This document shows positions 1-8,556 of a stretch of 64,000 bases of DNA, one piece after another. The notes beneath the pieces were generated by a model. The model saw nothing but the letters and a program-made list of their open reading frames with translations. It was not told the origin of the DNA and did no database searches. Source of the DNA: Clostridium vitabionis (GTDB lineage: Bacteria > Bacillota > Clostridia > Lachnospirales > Lachnospiraceae); NCBI RefSeq assembly GCF_015351765.1, contig NZ_JADKQA010000001.1, positions 752,394 to 816,393 of the forward strand, given 5' to 3'. Position numbers and translations under genes: made by a program. Positions within the stretch are counted from its first letter, which is position 1. Each line of letters begins with the position of its first letter.

Positions 1-687
1 GTGGATTCCCCGGACCGGATCGATGTCCTCCGGGATGGCCGGGCTTCCGTGCAGGACCTGAGTTCCTCCCTCGCCGGGGACGCCGCCGGCATCCGGCCGG
101 GAGATACGGTCGTTGATGTCTGCGGCGCTCCGGGCGGAAAGGCGATCCACGCGGCGGATATTCTCCGGGGTACCGGCCAGGTTATTGTCCGGGATATCAG
201 CGGGCAGAAGGTTGAGCTTATCCGGGAGAACATCGCGGCGTCCGGATTTTCCAATATCCGGGCCGAGGTTTGGGATGCCGCAGCCTTCGACCCCTCGCTC
301 GAGGAAAAGGCGGATGTCGTCATTGCCGACCTTCCCTGCTCTGGACTCGGCGTGATCGGACGGAAGCCGGATATCCGCATCCGCTCGACCCCGGAAAAAA
401 TCCGCGACCTTTCCGCCCTCCAGAGGGAGATTCTCGGCACCGTCTGGCGCTATGTGAAGCCCGGCGGCACGCTGGTCTACAGCACCTGTACGCTGACGGG
501 CGCGGAGAATGAGGACAATGTCAGGGCATTTCTCGCTGCCTGCCCTTTCAGCCCGGTGGACATCCGCGGACGGCTGGGCACGGAGTTTCAGGAGCCTTCC
601 ATGGCAGAAGGCATGCTGAAGCTCCTTCCCGGCGAGCACCCCTGTGACGGCTTTTTTATCTGTGTAATGAGAAGAAACGATGAGTGA
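1..687 (+). CDS. rsmB: 16S rRNA (cytosine-967-C5)-methyltransferase RsmB, 5' truncated by window edge
   Basis: S-adenosylmethionine-dependent methyltransferase that puts a methyl group on C5 of 16S rRNA C967 during 30S assembly. Only the C-terminal catalytic part (about 228 residues) is in the window; the N-terminal NusB-like RNA-binding domain lies outside, so the GTG at position 1 is simply the first codon present, not a start. Visible landmarks are VQDLSSSLAG, the SAM-binding loop CGAPGGK, the DLPCSGLG motif and the catalytic cysteine in STCT, all typical of the RsmB/Nop2 family. The stop overlaps the rlmN start by 8 bp, so the two are translationally coupled. Confidence 0.95.
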   Translation: MDSPDRIDVLRDGRASVQDLSSSLAGDAAGIRPGDTVVDVCGAPGGKAIHAADILRGTGQVIVRDISGQKVELIRENIAASGFSNIRAEVWDAAAFDPSLEEKADVVIADLPCSGLGVIGRKPDIRIRSTPEKIRDLSALQREILGTVWRYVKPGGTLVYSTCTLTGAENEDNVRAFLAACPFSPVDIRGRLGTEFQEPSMAEGMLKLLPGEHPCDGFFICVMRRNDE

Positions 688-1780
688 GCAAATGAACGAA
701 CTTCAGACAACTGTTCCTGACGGGAAGCCGGACATCCGCTCGATGACGCTCGCGGAGCTCAGGGATTTCCTGTCCGGCCTCGGCGAAAAACCGTTCAGGG
801 CTGCCCAGCTCTACCGCTGGATGCATGTCCAGATGGCGGACTCGCTGGAGGAGATGACCAACCTCTCCCGTGACCTCCGCGCGAAGCTCGCGGCGGAAGC
901 GGAGCTTGTCACGGTCAAAAAGCTGGATGTTCTGGTCTCGGGCATCGACGGCACGAGAAAATACCTTTTTGAGCTGCCGGACGGCAATGTGATCGAGAGC
1001 GTATTCATGCGCTACCAGCACGGTAATTCCGTCTGCGTCTCCTCCCAGGCCGGCTGCCGGATGGGCTGCCGCTTCTGTGCGTCCACCCTGAACGGCCTTG
1101 CCCGGAATCTCCGGGCTTCGGAGATCCTGGAGCAGGTGTACCAGATCCGCCGGGATACCGGGGAGCGGGTCTCCAATGTCGTGATCATGGGATCCGGTGA
1201 ACCCCTCGACAATTATGACGCGGTTGTCCGGTTCATCCGCCTTCTTACCGGGGAGGACGGGCAGAACATCAGCCAGCGCAATGTGACGCTCTCGACCTGC
1301 GGCCTTGTGCCGGGGATCCGGAGGCTGGCCGGGGAAGGCCTCTCCATCACCCTCGCGCTGTCCCTCCACGCGCCTAACGATGAGATCCGGAAATCCCTGA
1401 TGCCCATCGCGGGCACTTACCCGATGGAGGAGGTGCTTGATGCCTGCGCGGACTACTTCGCCCGGACAGGTCGGCGGGTGACCTTCGAGTATTCCCTGGC
1501 CGGAGGCGTCAACGACAGCCCGGAGAATGCGGAGGAGCTGGCACGCCGGATCGGAAAACTTCACGGGCACGTGAATCTCATCCCGGTGAACCCGATCCGT
1601 GAGCGGAGCTTTGTGCAGTCCGCGCGCCCGGAGATCAACCGTTTCCGGGAGATTCTGGAAAAACACGGCATCACAGCCACCGTCCGGCGGGAAATGGGAA
1701 GGGACATCAACGGCGCCTGCGGACAGCTTCGAAAGAGCTACATTGACACCCACGCGGCGGGGGGAGGAGGACAGCGATGA
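680..1780 (+). CDS. rlmN: Dual-specificity 23S rRNA A2503 / tRNA A37 C2-methyltransferase RlmN
   Basis: Radical SAM enzyme that methylates C2 of adenosine 2503 in 23S rRNA and A37 in some tRNAs. The 366-residue protein has the usual family length. The cluster-binding motif CRMGCRFC gives cysteines 126, 130 and 133, and C347 in CGQLRKSY is the conserved cysteine that carries the transferred methyl group. The GSGEPLDNYD segment matches the conserved GxGEP SAM-binding motif. The ATG sits inside the end of rsmB, and the stop shares ATGA with the next gene, so it belongs to one long operon. Confidence 0.97.
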   Translation: MSEQMNELQTTVPDGKPDIRSMTLAELRDFLSGLGEKPFRAAQLYRWMHVQMADSLEEMTNLSRDLRAKLAAEAELVTVKKLDVLVSGIDGTRKYLFELPDGNVIESVFMRYQHGNSVCVSSQAGCRMGCRFCASTLNGLARNLRASEILEQVYQIRRDTGERVSNVVIMGSGEPLDNYDAVVRFIRLLTGEDGQNISQRNVTLSTCGLVPGIRRLAGEGLSITLALSLHAPNDEIRKSLMPIAGTYPMEEVLDACADYFARTGRRVTFEYSLAGGVNDSPENAEELARRIGKLHGHVNLIPVNPIRERSFVQSARPEINRFREILEKHGITATVRREMGRDINGACGQLRKSYIDTHAAGGGGQR

Positions 1781-2529
1781 TTGCATACGGATGCACAGAT
1801 ATCGGCAGGGTCAGGCCGATCAACCAGGACACGTTCTTCGTGTCCGAGAAACCGATCGGCGGGCTCTCCAACCTGTTTCTCGTCGCGGACGGCATGGGCG
1901 GCCACAAGGCCGGAGATTATGCCTCCCGGTATCTCAAAGAACATTTTGTCGAGAAGATCAGCGCGAGCTCTGATACCCGGCCGATCGCGGTCTTAAGCCG
2001 GGCGATCCGCGAGTGCAACCGCGAGCTGTTCATGCTTTCCCAGAATGAGGAGAACCTGCAGGGGATGGGAACCACCCTGGTGGCGGCAACCGTCGTCAAT
2101 TCGACGCTCTGCGCGGCCAATGTGGGGGACAGCCGTCTTTACCTGATCGACCGCAGGGGCATTTCCCAGATCACAAAGGATCACTCCTATGTCGAGGCGC
2201 TCGTGGACCGAGGGCAGATGACGAGGGGGAGCGCCGAGTATGAGCGGCGGAAAAATATCATCACCCGGGCGGTCGGTGTGGACAGGAATGTCGCCGCCGA
2301 CTTTTTCGAGGTTCCGCTCGGCAGCGGGGACTATTTCCTTCTCTGCTCCGACGGCCTGAGCAATATGATCAGCAACCGCGACATGCTCCGGATCATCCGC
2401 GTAGGCGGGACGGTCCGGAGCATGGTGGAACAGATGATTTCCCTCGCCAACAGCCGCGGCGGCAGGGACAATATCTCCGCGGTTCTCGTGCGGAATACGG
2501 CAAGCGAGGTGAAAGGCGATGAGGCTTAA
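1777..2529 (+). CDS. stp: PP2C-type Ser/Thr protein phosphatase (Stp/PrpC)
   Basis: Mn/Mg-dependent serine/threonine phosphatase that removes phosphates placed by the neighbouring PASTA kinase. 250 residues with no membrane segment, so cytosolic. PP2C metal-binding signatures are visible: DGMGGHKAGD near residues 37-46, NVGDSRLYL, and the C-terminal LCSDGLSNM and GRDNISAV motifs. The start overlaps the rlmN stop by 4 bp and its end overlaps the kinase start by 11 bp, the standard Firmicutes phosphatase-kinase pair whose coupled translation should keep the two activities in ratio. Confidence 0.96.
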   Translation: MIAYGCTDIGRVRPINQDTFFVSEKPIGGLSNLFLVADGMGGHKAGDYASRYLKEHFVEKISASSDTRPIAVLSRAIRECNRELFMLSQNEENLQGMGTTLVAATVVNSTLCAANVGDSRLYLIDRRGISQITKDHSYVEALVDRGQMTRGSAEYERRKNIITRAVGVDRNVAADFFEVPLGSGDYFLLCSDGLSNMISNRDMLRIIRVGGTVRSMVEQMISLANSRGGRDNISAVLVRNTASEVKGDEA

Positions 2530-4480
2530 ACCCGGCGATTACCTCCAGAACCGCTATGAAATCCTGTCCCTCATCGGTACCGGGGGCATGTCGGAGGTGT
2601 ACAAGGCCAGATGCCACGTGCTGAACCGGTTTGTCGCGATCAAGGTCCTCAAAGAGGAGTACAGCGAGGACGAGGACTTCGTCAAAAGGTTCAAGCAGGA
2701 GGCGAGGACGGCATCCGCCCTGTCCTACCATCCGAATATTGTCAGCATTTTCGATGTCATCGACGAGAATCATCTCCACTATATCGTCATGGAGCTCGTG
2801 GACGGCGTTACACTGAAAAATTATATCAAAAATAAGGGCCGGCTCGGTGTCAAGGAAGCGATCGGCATCGCGATCCAGGCCGCCCAGGGCATCGCCGCCG
2901 CCCATGACCAGCACATCGTGCACCGGGACATCAAGCCGCAGAACATCATGATCTCCCGGGACGGCAAGGTGAAGGTCGCCGATTTCGGCATCGCCAGGGA
3001 GGTCACGAGCCAGACGACAGGGACAAATGCCGTCGGCTCTGTCCACTACATTTCCCCGGAGCAGGCGAGGGGGCAGCTCGCGGACGCGAGGAGCGACATC
3101 TATTCTCTGGGGATCACGATGTACGAGATGGTAACCGGCCAGACGCCGTTCAACGCGGACACGCCGGTCGCGGTCGCCCTCGCGCACCTGGAAAAGCCGG
3201 TCACGCCGCCGCGCAGGATCAATCCTGAGGTAACACCGAGCCTGGACCGGATTATCATGAAATGTACCGAAAAGAAGCCGGAGGACCGCTACCAGGACGC
3301 CAATGCGCTGATCGCCGACCTCCGCTATGCGCTGGTTGACCCCGAGGACAGCCATCTGCACGCGGATGCCGCGGATTGGGAAACGAAACCGAAAAAAACG
3401 CCGCGTGCCGGACAGCTGAAAAACGCGGTCGAGGAGGAGAGGGCGAAGGTACGGCGGAAGAAGCAGGAGGAAATCTCCCGGCTTCGGGATTCCCGGCACG
3501 GGAAGCCGAAGGATTCCGATGCCGCCTTCGACCATATCCTGACCGGGGTCGGCATCTTCGCTGCGGTTTTGATCGTCATTGTGATCGTTGTGATCGGCTT
3601 CCGCCTGACCGGCATTTTCGGCGGTTTCTCCGGCGGACAGGGAAGCGGCGTTACAGCAGGCGTTTCTGCCGCATCGGACGGTGCCGGCGGAGATTCCGCG
3701 GCTTTCACGGTGTCGATCTCCGACTCGTCCGATGAATCCTCTGACGCGGACGAATCCTCCGAGAGCGGGACCGGTGCGCTCACCGATCTTTCCGGCCTTG
3801 GCCTTGCCGGCATGGACACCGATGCGGCGAAGAAGCTGCTGACGGACAAGGGGTTCACGGTTACCGTCGAGGAGGAGAACAGCGACACCGTTCCCCAGGG
3901 AAAGGTGATCCGCTATTCTCCCGCGCAGGCAGAGGAGGGCGGCAGTGTGACGCTGACCTCGAGCCTCGGTCCCGCCGTAGCCAAGGTCACCGTGCCCAGC
4001 ATCACCGGCATGAGCCCGGATGAGGCTAAGCAGGTTCTCGAATCTGTCGGGCTCACCCTCGGGGAGGGGACGAAGCAGAGCAGCCGGGATGTCGCTGAGG
4101 GGCTGATCATCACCCAGTCTGTCCCGTCCGGAACCGAGGCCGACAAGGGGAGCAGCGTGAACTATGTGGTCAGCACGGGAAAGAACACGCACTACGTGGC
4201 CGCGGTGGACGACACGATCTCCCTGCAGGCCTATCTCGGCCCGAGCGCCGGGAATACCTCCCTCACCATCTCCGTGGTCATGAAGCAGGTAGTCAACGGG
4301 GAAAATGTCACCCGCGTCATCATGGAGCCGACAGATATGACCGGCAACACCTCCCTTCCGGTGCACTACAGCATCGAGGGGGCGGACGGGGTGTCCAGCG
4401 GCGAGCTTGATGTGCTGGATCTGACCAATGACAAGGTGTTAAAGAGCTATACCCTGCGGTTTATCGAAGTAGACAGGTAA
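2519..4480 (+). CDS. prkC: PASTA-domain Ser/Thr protein kinase PrkC
   Basis: Membrane sensor kinase that reads muropeptides or lipid II outside the cell and phosphorylates cytosolic proteins. Kinase domain about residues 10-275, with glycine loop IGTGGMSEVY, catalytic HRDIKPQN near residue 135, DFG, and SPEQ in place of APE. A charged juxtamembrane linker leads to one membrane helix near 340-361, then a Ser/Asp-rich stretch and two PASTA repeats (about 430-490 and 491-556). Residues after about 560 form an extra extracellular segment that does not read as PASTA. Many orthologues have three or more PASTA repeats, so this ectodomain is unusual. Confidence 0.95.
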   Translation: MRLKPGDYLQNRYEILSLIGTGGMSEVYKARCHVLNRFVAIKVLKEEYSEDEDFVKRFKQEARTASALSYHPNIVSIFDVIDENHLHYIVMELVDGVTLKNYIKNKGRLGVKEAIGIAIQAAQGIAAAHDQHIVHRDIKPQNIMISRDGKVKVADFGIAREVTSQTTGTNAVGSVHYISPEQARGQLADARSDIYSLGITMYEMVTGQTPFNADTPVAVALAHLEKPVTPPRRINPEVTPSLDRIIMKCTEKKPEDRYQDANALIADLRYALVDPEDSHLHADAADWETKPKKTPRAGQLKNAVEEERAKVRRKKQEEISRLRDSRHGKPKDSDAAFDHILTGVGIFAAVLIVIVIVVIGFRLTGIFGGFSGGQGSGVTAGVSAASDGAGGDSAAFTVSISDSSDESSDADESSESGTGALTDLSGLGLAGMDTDAAKKLLTDKGFTVTVEEENSDTVPQGKVIRYSPAQAEEGGSVTLTSSLGPAVAKVTVPSITGMSPDEAKQVLESVGLTLGEGTKQSSRDVAEGLIITQSVPSGTEADKGSSVNYVVSTGKNTHYVAAVDDTISLQAYLGPSAGNTSLTISVVMKQVVNGENVTRVIMEPTDMTGNTSLPVHYSIEGADGVSSGELDVLDLTNDKVLKSYTLRFIEVDR

Positions 4481-4499
4481 GCAGGCAAAACGGAGACGA

Positions 4500-5384
4500 A
4501 TGAAGGGAAAAATTATCAAGGGCATCGCCGGCTTCTATTATGTGCACGACGGTGTCGGAAGCATTTACCAGTGCCGCGCCAGGGGGCTTTTCCGGAAGAA
4601 CAGCGTAAAGCCGCTTGTCGGCGATGATGTGGAATTCACCGAGGTGACGGACACGGATGTGGAGAAGGCGGGGAATATCGACCGGATTCTTCCGCGGAAG
4701 AGCCGCCTCCTCAGGCCGGCGGCAGCCAATATCGACCAGGCGCTCGTCATCTTCGCCGCGAAAAATCCGGAGCCCAACCTGAACCTCCTTGACCGTTTTC
4801 TGGTCATGATGGCGATCCAGGATGTCCCGGTGGTTATCGGCATCAGCAAGGCGGATCTCATCGGCCCGGAGGAGCGGGAGAGGATCGCCGCCATTTACCG
4901 GTCATCCGGCTGCCCGGTGCATTTCCTCAGCCGGGTGCGGGAGGAAGGACTCCCCGAGCTGATGACGGTTCTCCGGGGGAAAACCACGGTTCTCGCCGGG
5001 CCGTCCGGTGTCGGCAAATCCACGCTGACCAACTGGCTGCAGCCGGATGCCGGTATGGAGGTCGGGGAGATCAGCCGCAAGCTCGGGCGGGGAAAGAATA
5101 CCACCCGCCATTCGGAGATCTTCTTCGTCTGCGCGGATACCTTTATCTGCGACACGCCGGGGTTCAGCTCCATCGAGATCACCGGGACAGATGAGCGGGA
5201 ACTCAAAGCGTATTTTCCGGAATTCGCCCCGTATGCGCCGTCCTGCCGTTTCCGCGAGTGCGTCCATATCGGCGAGCGGGACTGCGCGGTTCAAAACGCG
5301 GTATCGCAGGGGATAATCCCGGTGAGCCGATACGAGAACTACCGCCAGATCTACCAGGAGCTGAAAGAACGGCGGAAGTACTGA
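4500..5384 (+). CDS. rsgA: Ribosome small subunit-dependent GTPase RsgA
   Basis: Circularly permuted GTPase that helps late 30S maturation and is released on GTP hydrolysis. An N-terminal OB fold is followed by permuted G motifs: G4-like GISKADL comes first, then the P-loop GPSGVGKST near residue 167, then DTPGFSS. The C-terminal zinc knuckle CRFRECVHIGERDC is intact. At 294 residues it is normal length. The ATG has CGGAGA upstream and lies 19 bp after prkC; placement beside prkC and rpe is conserved in Firmicutes. Confidence 0.97.
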   Translation: MKGKIIKGIAGFYYVHDGVGSIYQCRARGLFRKNSVKPLVGDDVEFTEVTDTDVEKAGNIDRILPRKSRLLRPAAANIDQALVIFAAKNPEPNLNLLDRFLVMMAIQDVPVVIGISKADLIGPEERERIAAIYRSSGCPVHFLSRVREEGLPELMTVLRGKTTVLAGPSGVGKSTLTNWLQPDAGMEVGEISRKLGRGKNTTRHSEIFFVCADTFICDTPGFSSIEITGTDERELKAYFPEFAPYAPSCRFRECVHIGERDCAVQNAVSQGIIPVSRYENYRQIYQELKERRKY

Positions 5385-5464
5385 GGAGGATTTCCAGGGA
5401 ACCGCGCAGGACAGACGCGCATAAGACAGATTGACAGGATCAACGATGATCAGGAGGCTAACCA

Positions 5465-6127
5465 ATGACGATTCTCGCACCCTCCGTCCTGGGGGCGGAT
5501 TTCACGAAACTCGGGGAACAGGTTGAGGCGATTGACCGGGCAGGTGCCCAGTACATCCACCTGGATGTGATGGACGGGGAATTTGTCCCCAGCATCTCGT
5601 TCGGCATGCCGGTGATCAAGGCACTGCGGACGCTGACGAACCGGGTTTTTGACGTGCACATGATGGTGATGAACCCGGACCGCTATATCGACGCCATGAA
5701 GGACGCGGGAGCGGATATCCTCTGCGTCCATCAGGAGGCCTGCCTTCATCTTGACCGCACGCTGCATCGGATCCACGAGGCGGGCATGCAGGCGGCGGTT
5801 GCCCTGAATCCGGCGACACCGGTGGAGGCGCTGTCCTGCATCCTCCAGGAAGCGGACATGGTGCTCATCATGTCCGTGAACCCGGGCTTCGGCGGCCAGA
5901 AGTTCATCCCCTACGCGCTGGATAAAATCCGCGCCGTCCGGAAGATGATTGCGGACCGCGGGCTCAGCACCCGCGTCGAGGTGGACGGCGGCGTCAATCT
6001 CGGCAATGTCGGGGATGTCATCCGCGCCGGGGCGGACACGATTGTCGCCGGTTCCGCCGTCTTCCGCGGGGATCCCGCGGACAACGTCACCGCGTTTCTC
6101 GAGAAATTCCGGGAGGCGCAGGGCTGA
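5465..6127 (+). CDS. rpe: Ribulose-phosphate 3-epimerase
   Basis: Interconverts ribulose 5-phosphate and xylulose 5-phosphate in the non-oxidative pentose phosphate pathway. The 220-residue TIM-barrel shows the family landmarks: APSVLGADF at the N-terminus, HLDVMDGEFVP, HMMVMNP, VNPGFGGQKFIP and the phosphate-binding VDGGVN and AGSAVF loops. A GGAGG site precedes the ATG by nine bases. The last base of its stop is the first base of the thiN start, implying translational coupling. Confidence 0.97.
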   Translation: MTILAPSVLGADFTKLGEQVEAIDRAGAQYIHLDVMDGEFVPSISFGMPVIKALRTLTNRVFDVHMMVMNPDRYIDAMKDAGADILCVHQEACLHLDRTLHRIHEAGMQAAVALNPATPVEALSCILQEADMVLIMSVNPGFGGQKFIPYALDKIRAVRKMIADRGLSTRVEVDGGVNLGNVGDVIRAGADTIVAGSAVFRGDPADNVTAFLEKFREAQG

Positions 6128-6774
6128 TGCGCTGCCTGATCATCACCGGGGGAAGGATTGACATCGATTTTACCGCAGAATTCCTGAAAAACCGGACTTA
6201 CGATTTTGTCATCGGCGCCGACGCCGGATTACAGGCGATGCGGGCGCTTGGCCTCCGCCCGGATGAGCTCGTCGGGGATTTCGACACGGTGGATCCGTCT
6301 CATGTTGAGTATTTCCGGAAAGACAGGGGGATCGCCTTCGATATTCACCGGCCGGAGAAGGACGAGACAGATACCGAGCTTGCCCTCCGGGACGCGGAGC
6401 GGGCCGGCTGCACGGAAGCCGATATCCTCGGGGCGCTGGGCGGCCGGATTGACCACGAGCTGGCGAATATCCAGCTGCTCCTTCTCTACCGGAACCGGGG
6501 GATGCGCGTCTTTCTCTATGACCGGCAGAACCGCATCCATATTGCGGAGAGCGGGGAGACCTTTTCCCGGGAAAATGCCTGGGGAAAGTATATTTCTTTC
6601 ATCCCCCTCTCCCCGGAAGTCCGCGATGTCACCCTGTCGGGCTTTAAGTATCCGCTGGATAAGCGCCTGGTAACGATGGGGAGTTCCCTTTGTGTCAGCA
6701 ATGAGATTTCCGCGGAGAGGGCGGAGGTGACATTTTCCGGGGGAGACCTCCTCTGCGTGGAGGCACACGACTAG
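6127..6774 (+). CDS. thiN: Thiamine pyrophosphokinase
   Basis: Transfers pyrophosphate from ATP to thiamine to make thiamine diphosphate, the cofactor of enzymes such as transketolase, which works beside the Rpe reaction. 215 residues, normal for the family. Motifs visible: GADAG, VGDFDTV, the acidic PEKDETDTEL and GALGGRIDHELAN, which together form the ATP/Mg and thiamine sites. It is the last gene of the operon that began with rsmB; the stop is followed by a palindromic repeat region rather than another gene. Confidence 0.95.
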   Translation: MRCLIITGGRIDIDFTAEFLKNRTYDFVIGADAGLQAMRALGLRPDELVGDFDTVDPSHVEYFRKDRGIAFDIHRPEKDETDTELALRDAERAGCTEADILGALGGRIDHELANIQLLLLYRNRGMRVFLYDRQNRIHIAESGETFSRENAWGKYISFIPLSPEVRDVTLSGFKYPLDKRLVTMGSSLCVSNEISAERAEVTFSGGDLLCVEAHD

Positions 6775-6793
6775 AGCCGCGCGGAGGTGCTCC

Positions 6794-7069
6794 GCAGAGA
6801 CGTTCCCGTTCAGCCCCCCGCATCTCGCGAAGCTTCGCTTCGCTTGATGTGGGGTGGCCGAGTGCCTTCGGCACTTGGCCACCTGCGTGGCAAAAAAGCT
6901 GCAGAGACGTTCCCGTTCAGCCCCCGAATCTCGCGAAGCTTCGCTTCGCTCGATGTGGGGTGGCCGAGTGCCTTCGGCACTTGGCCACCAGTGTGGGGAA
7001 AAGGCCCGCAAAGCCGTCCGCAAGCGGCCGTTTTGCGGGCCTTTTCCCCACACTGGTGCTGAACGGGAA
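6794..7069 (+). repeat. Composite palindromic intergenic element E1 (three hairpin modules, first two duplicated)
   Basis: Fills most of the 403-bp gene-free stretch between thiN and serS. The outer inverted ends TTCCCGTTCAGC (6803-6814) and GCTGAACGGGAA (7058-7069) match perfectly over 12 bp. Inside are hairpin H1 (6816-6854, imperfect), hairpin H2 (6854-6882, stem GTGGCC-AGTGCC closed by a TTCG-type loop), a second copy of the left end plus H1 and H2 displaced by 107 bp (6901-6988), and a long hairpin H3 (6988-7056). No coding potential is evident. Related pieces lie at 32284-32361, 37622-37653, 56799-56917 and 62390-62471. Confidence 0.8.
6988..7056. repeat. Hairpin H3 of element E1: perfect 25-bp inverted repeat with 19-nt loop
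   Basis: Left arm 6988-7012 begins CCAGTGTGGGG and ends CCCGCAAA; right arm 7032-7056 is its exact reverse complement. The loop at 7013-7031 is 19 nt. Read on the minus strand, this loop is 16/19 identical to the loop of the hairpin at 56809-56873, although the outer stem sequences differ. It could act as a bidirectional transcription stop between thiN and serS, but no U-run follows on the plus strand. Confidence 0.8.
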
Positions 7070-7112
7070 TAAAATTCCACCTGTCCGCCTTTTCGGAAGT
7101 CCCGGAATGTTG

Positions 7113-7118
7113 TATAAT
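7113..7118 (+). promoter_or_regulatory. Probable serS promoter -10 box
   Basis: A consensus TATAAT lies 59 bp before the serS start, just past element E1. No convincing -35 box is seen at 16-18 bp upstream, where the sequence is TTTTCG-like, so the call rests on the -10 alone. No T-box antiterminator motif is visible between it and the gene. Confidence 0.5.
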
Positions 7119-7135
7119 GAAATACCGTAAACGCG

Positions 7136-7156
7136 GAGAACGGCACACCCGTTCTC
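7136..7156 (+). other. Leader hairpin before serS
   Basis: GAGAACGG (7136-7143) pairs with CCGTTCTC (7149-7156) around a CACAC loop, directly before the GGGAGG ribosome binding site of serS. It may modulate translation initiation or protect the mRNA 5' end; no ligand-binding motif is recognised. Confidence 0.45.
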
Positions 7157-7177
7157 TCCTATGGGAGGAAAGAACCA

Positions 7178-8500
7178 ATGTTGGATCTTAAGTTTGTCAG
7201 AGAAAATCCGGAGATCGTCAAGCAGAACATCCGGAATAAGTTTCAGGACCGCAAGCTCCCGCTCGTGGACGAAGTGATCGGGCTGGACAAAAAGAACCGT
7301 GAGGTCATGAAGGAGGCGGAGGAGCTCCGCGCGAACCGGAACAAGACCGCGAAGCAGATCGGCGCCTTGATGAAGGCCGGAAAGAAGGAGGAGGCCGAGG
7401 AGGTCAAAAAGCAGGTGACCGCCAACGCGGCGCGCCTTGCTGAGCTGGAGGAGCAGGAGAAGGAGCTCGGAGAGAAGATCAATAAGATCATGATGGTCAT
7501 CCCGAACATCATCGATCCCAGCGTGCCGATCGGCCCGGATGATACGCACAATGTCGAGATTGAGAAGTTCGGCGAGCCGGCGGTTCCTGACTTTGAGGTT
7601 CCCTACCACACCGACATTATGGAGAGCTTCGGCGGTATCGACCTGGACGCGGCGAGACGGGTAGCCGGAAACGGCTTCTATTACCTGATCGGCGACATCG
7701 CGAGACTGCACTCCGCGGTTCTCGCCTATGCCCGGGATTTCATGATCGGGCGCGGTTTCACCTATGTCATCCCGCCGTTCATGATTCATGGCAATGTGGT
7801 CAACGGCGTCATGAGCTTTGACGAGATGGATGCCATGATGTACAAGATCGAGGGGGAGGATCTCTACCTGATCGGTACGAGCGAGCACTCCATGATCGGC
7901 CGATTCATTGACGAGATTATCCCTGAGGAACAGCTGCCGCTGACGCTGACTTCCTATTCCCCGTGCTTCCGCAAGGAGAAGGGTGCGCATGGCATTGAGG
8001 AGAGAGGTGTCTACCGCATCCATCAGTTCGAGAAGCAGGAGATGATCGTGGTCTGCAAGCCGGAGGAATCCAATCTCTGGTACGACAAGCTCTGGCAGAA
8101 TACGGTAGACCTGTTCCGCTCCATGGATATTCCGGTACGGACGCTGAACTGCTGCTCCGGCGACCTGGCTGACCTCAAGGTAAAATCCCTGGATGTGGAA
8201 GCCTGGTCCCCGAGACAGAAGAAATATTTTGAGGTGGGAAGCTGCTCGAACCTGGGCGATGCGCAGGCGAGAAGGCTGAAGATCCGCATCAACGGGGAAA
8301 ACGGTAAATATCTGCCGCACACGCTCAACAACACGGTTGTTGCCCCGCCGAGAATGCTGATCGCCTTCCTGGAAAATAACCTCCAGGCGGACGGCTCCGT
8401 GAAGATTCCCGAGGTACTCTGGCCGTACATGGGCGGCACGAAAGTGCTGGTTCCGAAGTACAACAGCATTGAGAAGGCTGCGGCAAAGAAGAAATCCTAA
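7178..8500 (+). CDS. serS: Seryl-tRNA synthetase
   Basis: Class II synthetase that charges tRNA-Ser with serine. The 440-residue protein has an N-terminal antiparallel coiled-coil arm (about residues 30-105, rich in Lys/Glu) that grips the long variable arm of tRNA-Ser, then the catalytic core with motif 2 around FRKEKGAHGIEERG and motif 3 around NNTVVAPPRMLIAFLE. The ATG is preceded by GGGAGGAAAG at normal spacing. It is monocistronic, with its own -10 box, and ends at a strong bidirectional terminator shared with the converging rqcH. Confidence 0.97.
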   Translation: MLDLKFVRENPEIVKQNIRNKFQDRKLPLVDEVIGLDKKNREVMKEAEELRANRNKTAKQIGALMKAGKKEEAEEVKKQVTANAARLAELEEQEKELGEKINKIMMVIPNIIDPSVPIGPDDTHNVEIEKFGEPAVPDFEVPYHTDIMESFGGIDLDAARRVAGNGFYYLIGDIARLHSAVLAYARDFMIGRGFTYVIPPFMIHGNVVNGVMSFDEMDAMMYKIEGEDLYLIGTSEHSMIGRFIDEIIPEEQLPLTLTSYSPCFRKEKGAHGIEERGVYRIHQFEKQEMIVVCKPEESNLWYDKLWQNTVDLFRSMDIPVRTLNCCSGDLADLKVKSLDVEAWSPRQKKYFEVGSCSNLGDAQARRLKIRINGENGKYLPHTLNNTVVAPPRMLIAFLENNLQADGSVKIPEVLWPYMGGTKVLVPKYNSIEKAAAKKKS

Positions 8501-8510
8501 TAGAAAATGC

Positions 8511-8550
8511 GGAAAGCTGCCAGGAGGGGGAACCTTCCTGGCAGCTTTCC
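8511..8550. terminator. Bidirectional terminator between serS and rqcH
   Basis: A long inverted repeat, GGAAAGCTGCCAGGA-type arm pairing with TCCTGGCAGCTTTCC, lies in the 56-bp gap between two converging genes. GC-rich stem with short T-rich flanks on both sides, suited to stopping transcription from either direction. Confidence 0.85.
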
Positions 8551-8556
8551 GGTTTC

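Noticed and set aside
4500-6774. Horizontal transfer or genomic island signal
   Set aside because: GC content, codon use and gene order are uniform and conserved across the window; only rpsU departs, as expected for a highly expressed ribosomal gene.
7070-7177. T-box riboswitch before serS
   Set aside because: No antiterminator GGTGGNACCGCG-type motif or Stem I features were found; only a short 8-bp hairpin precedes the ribosome binding site.
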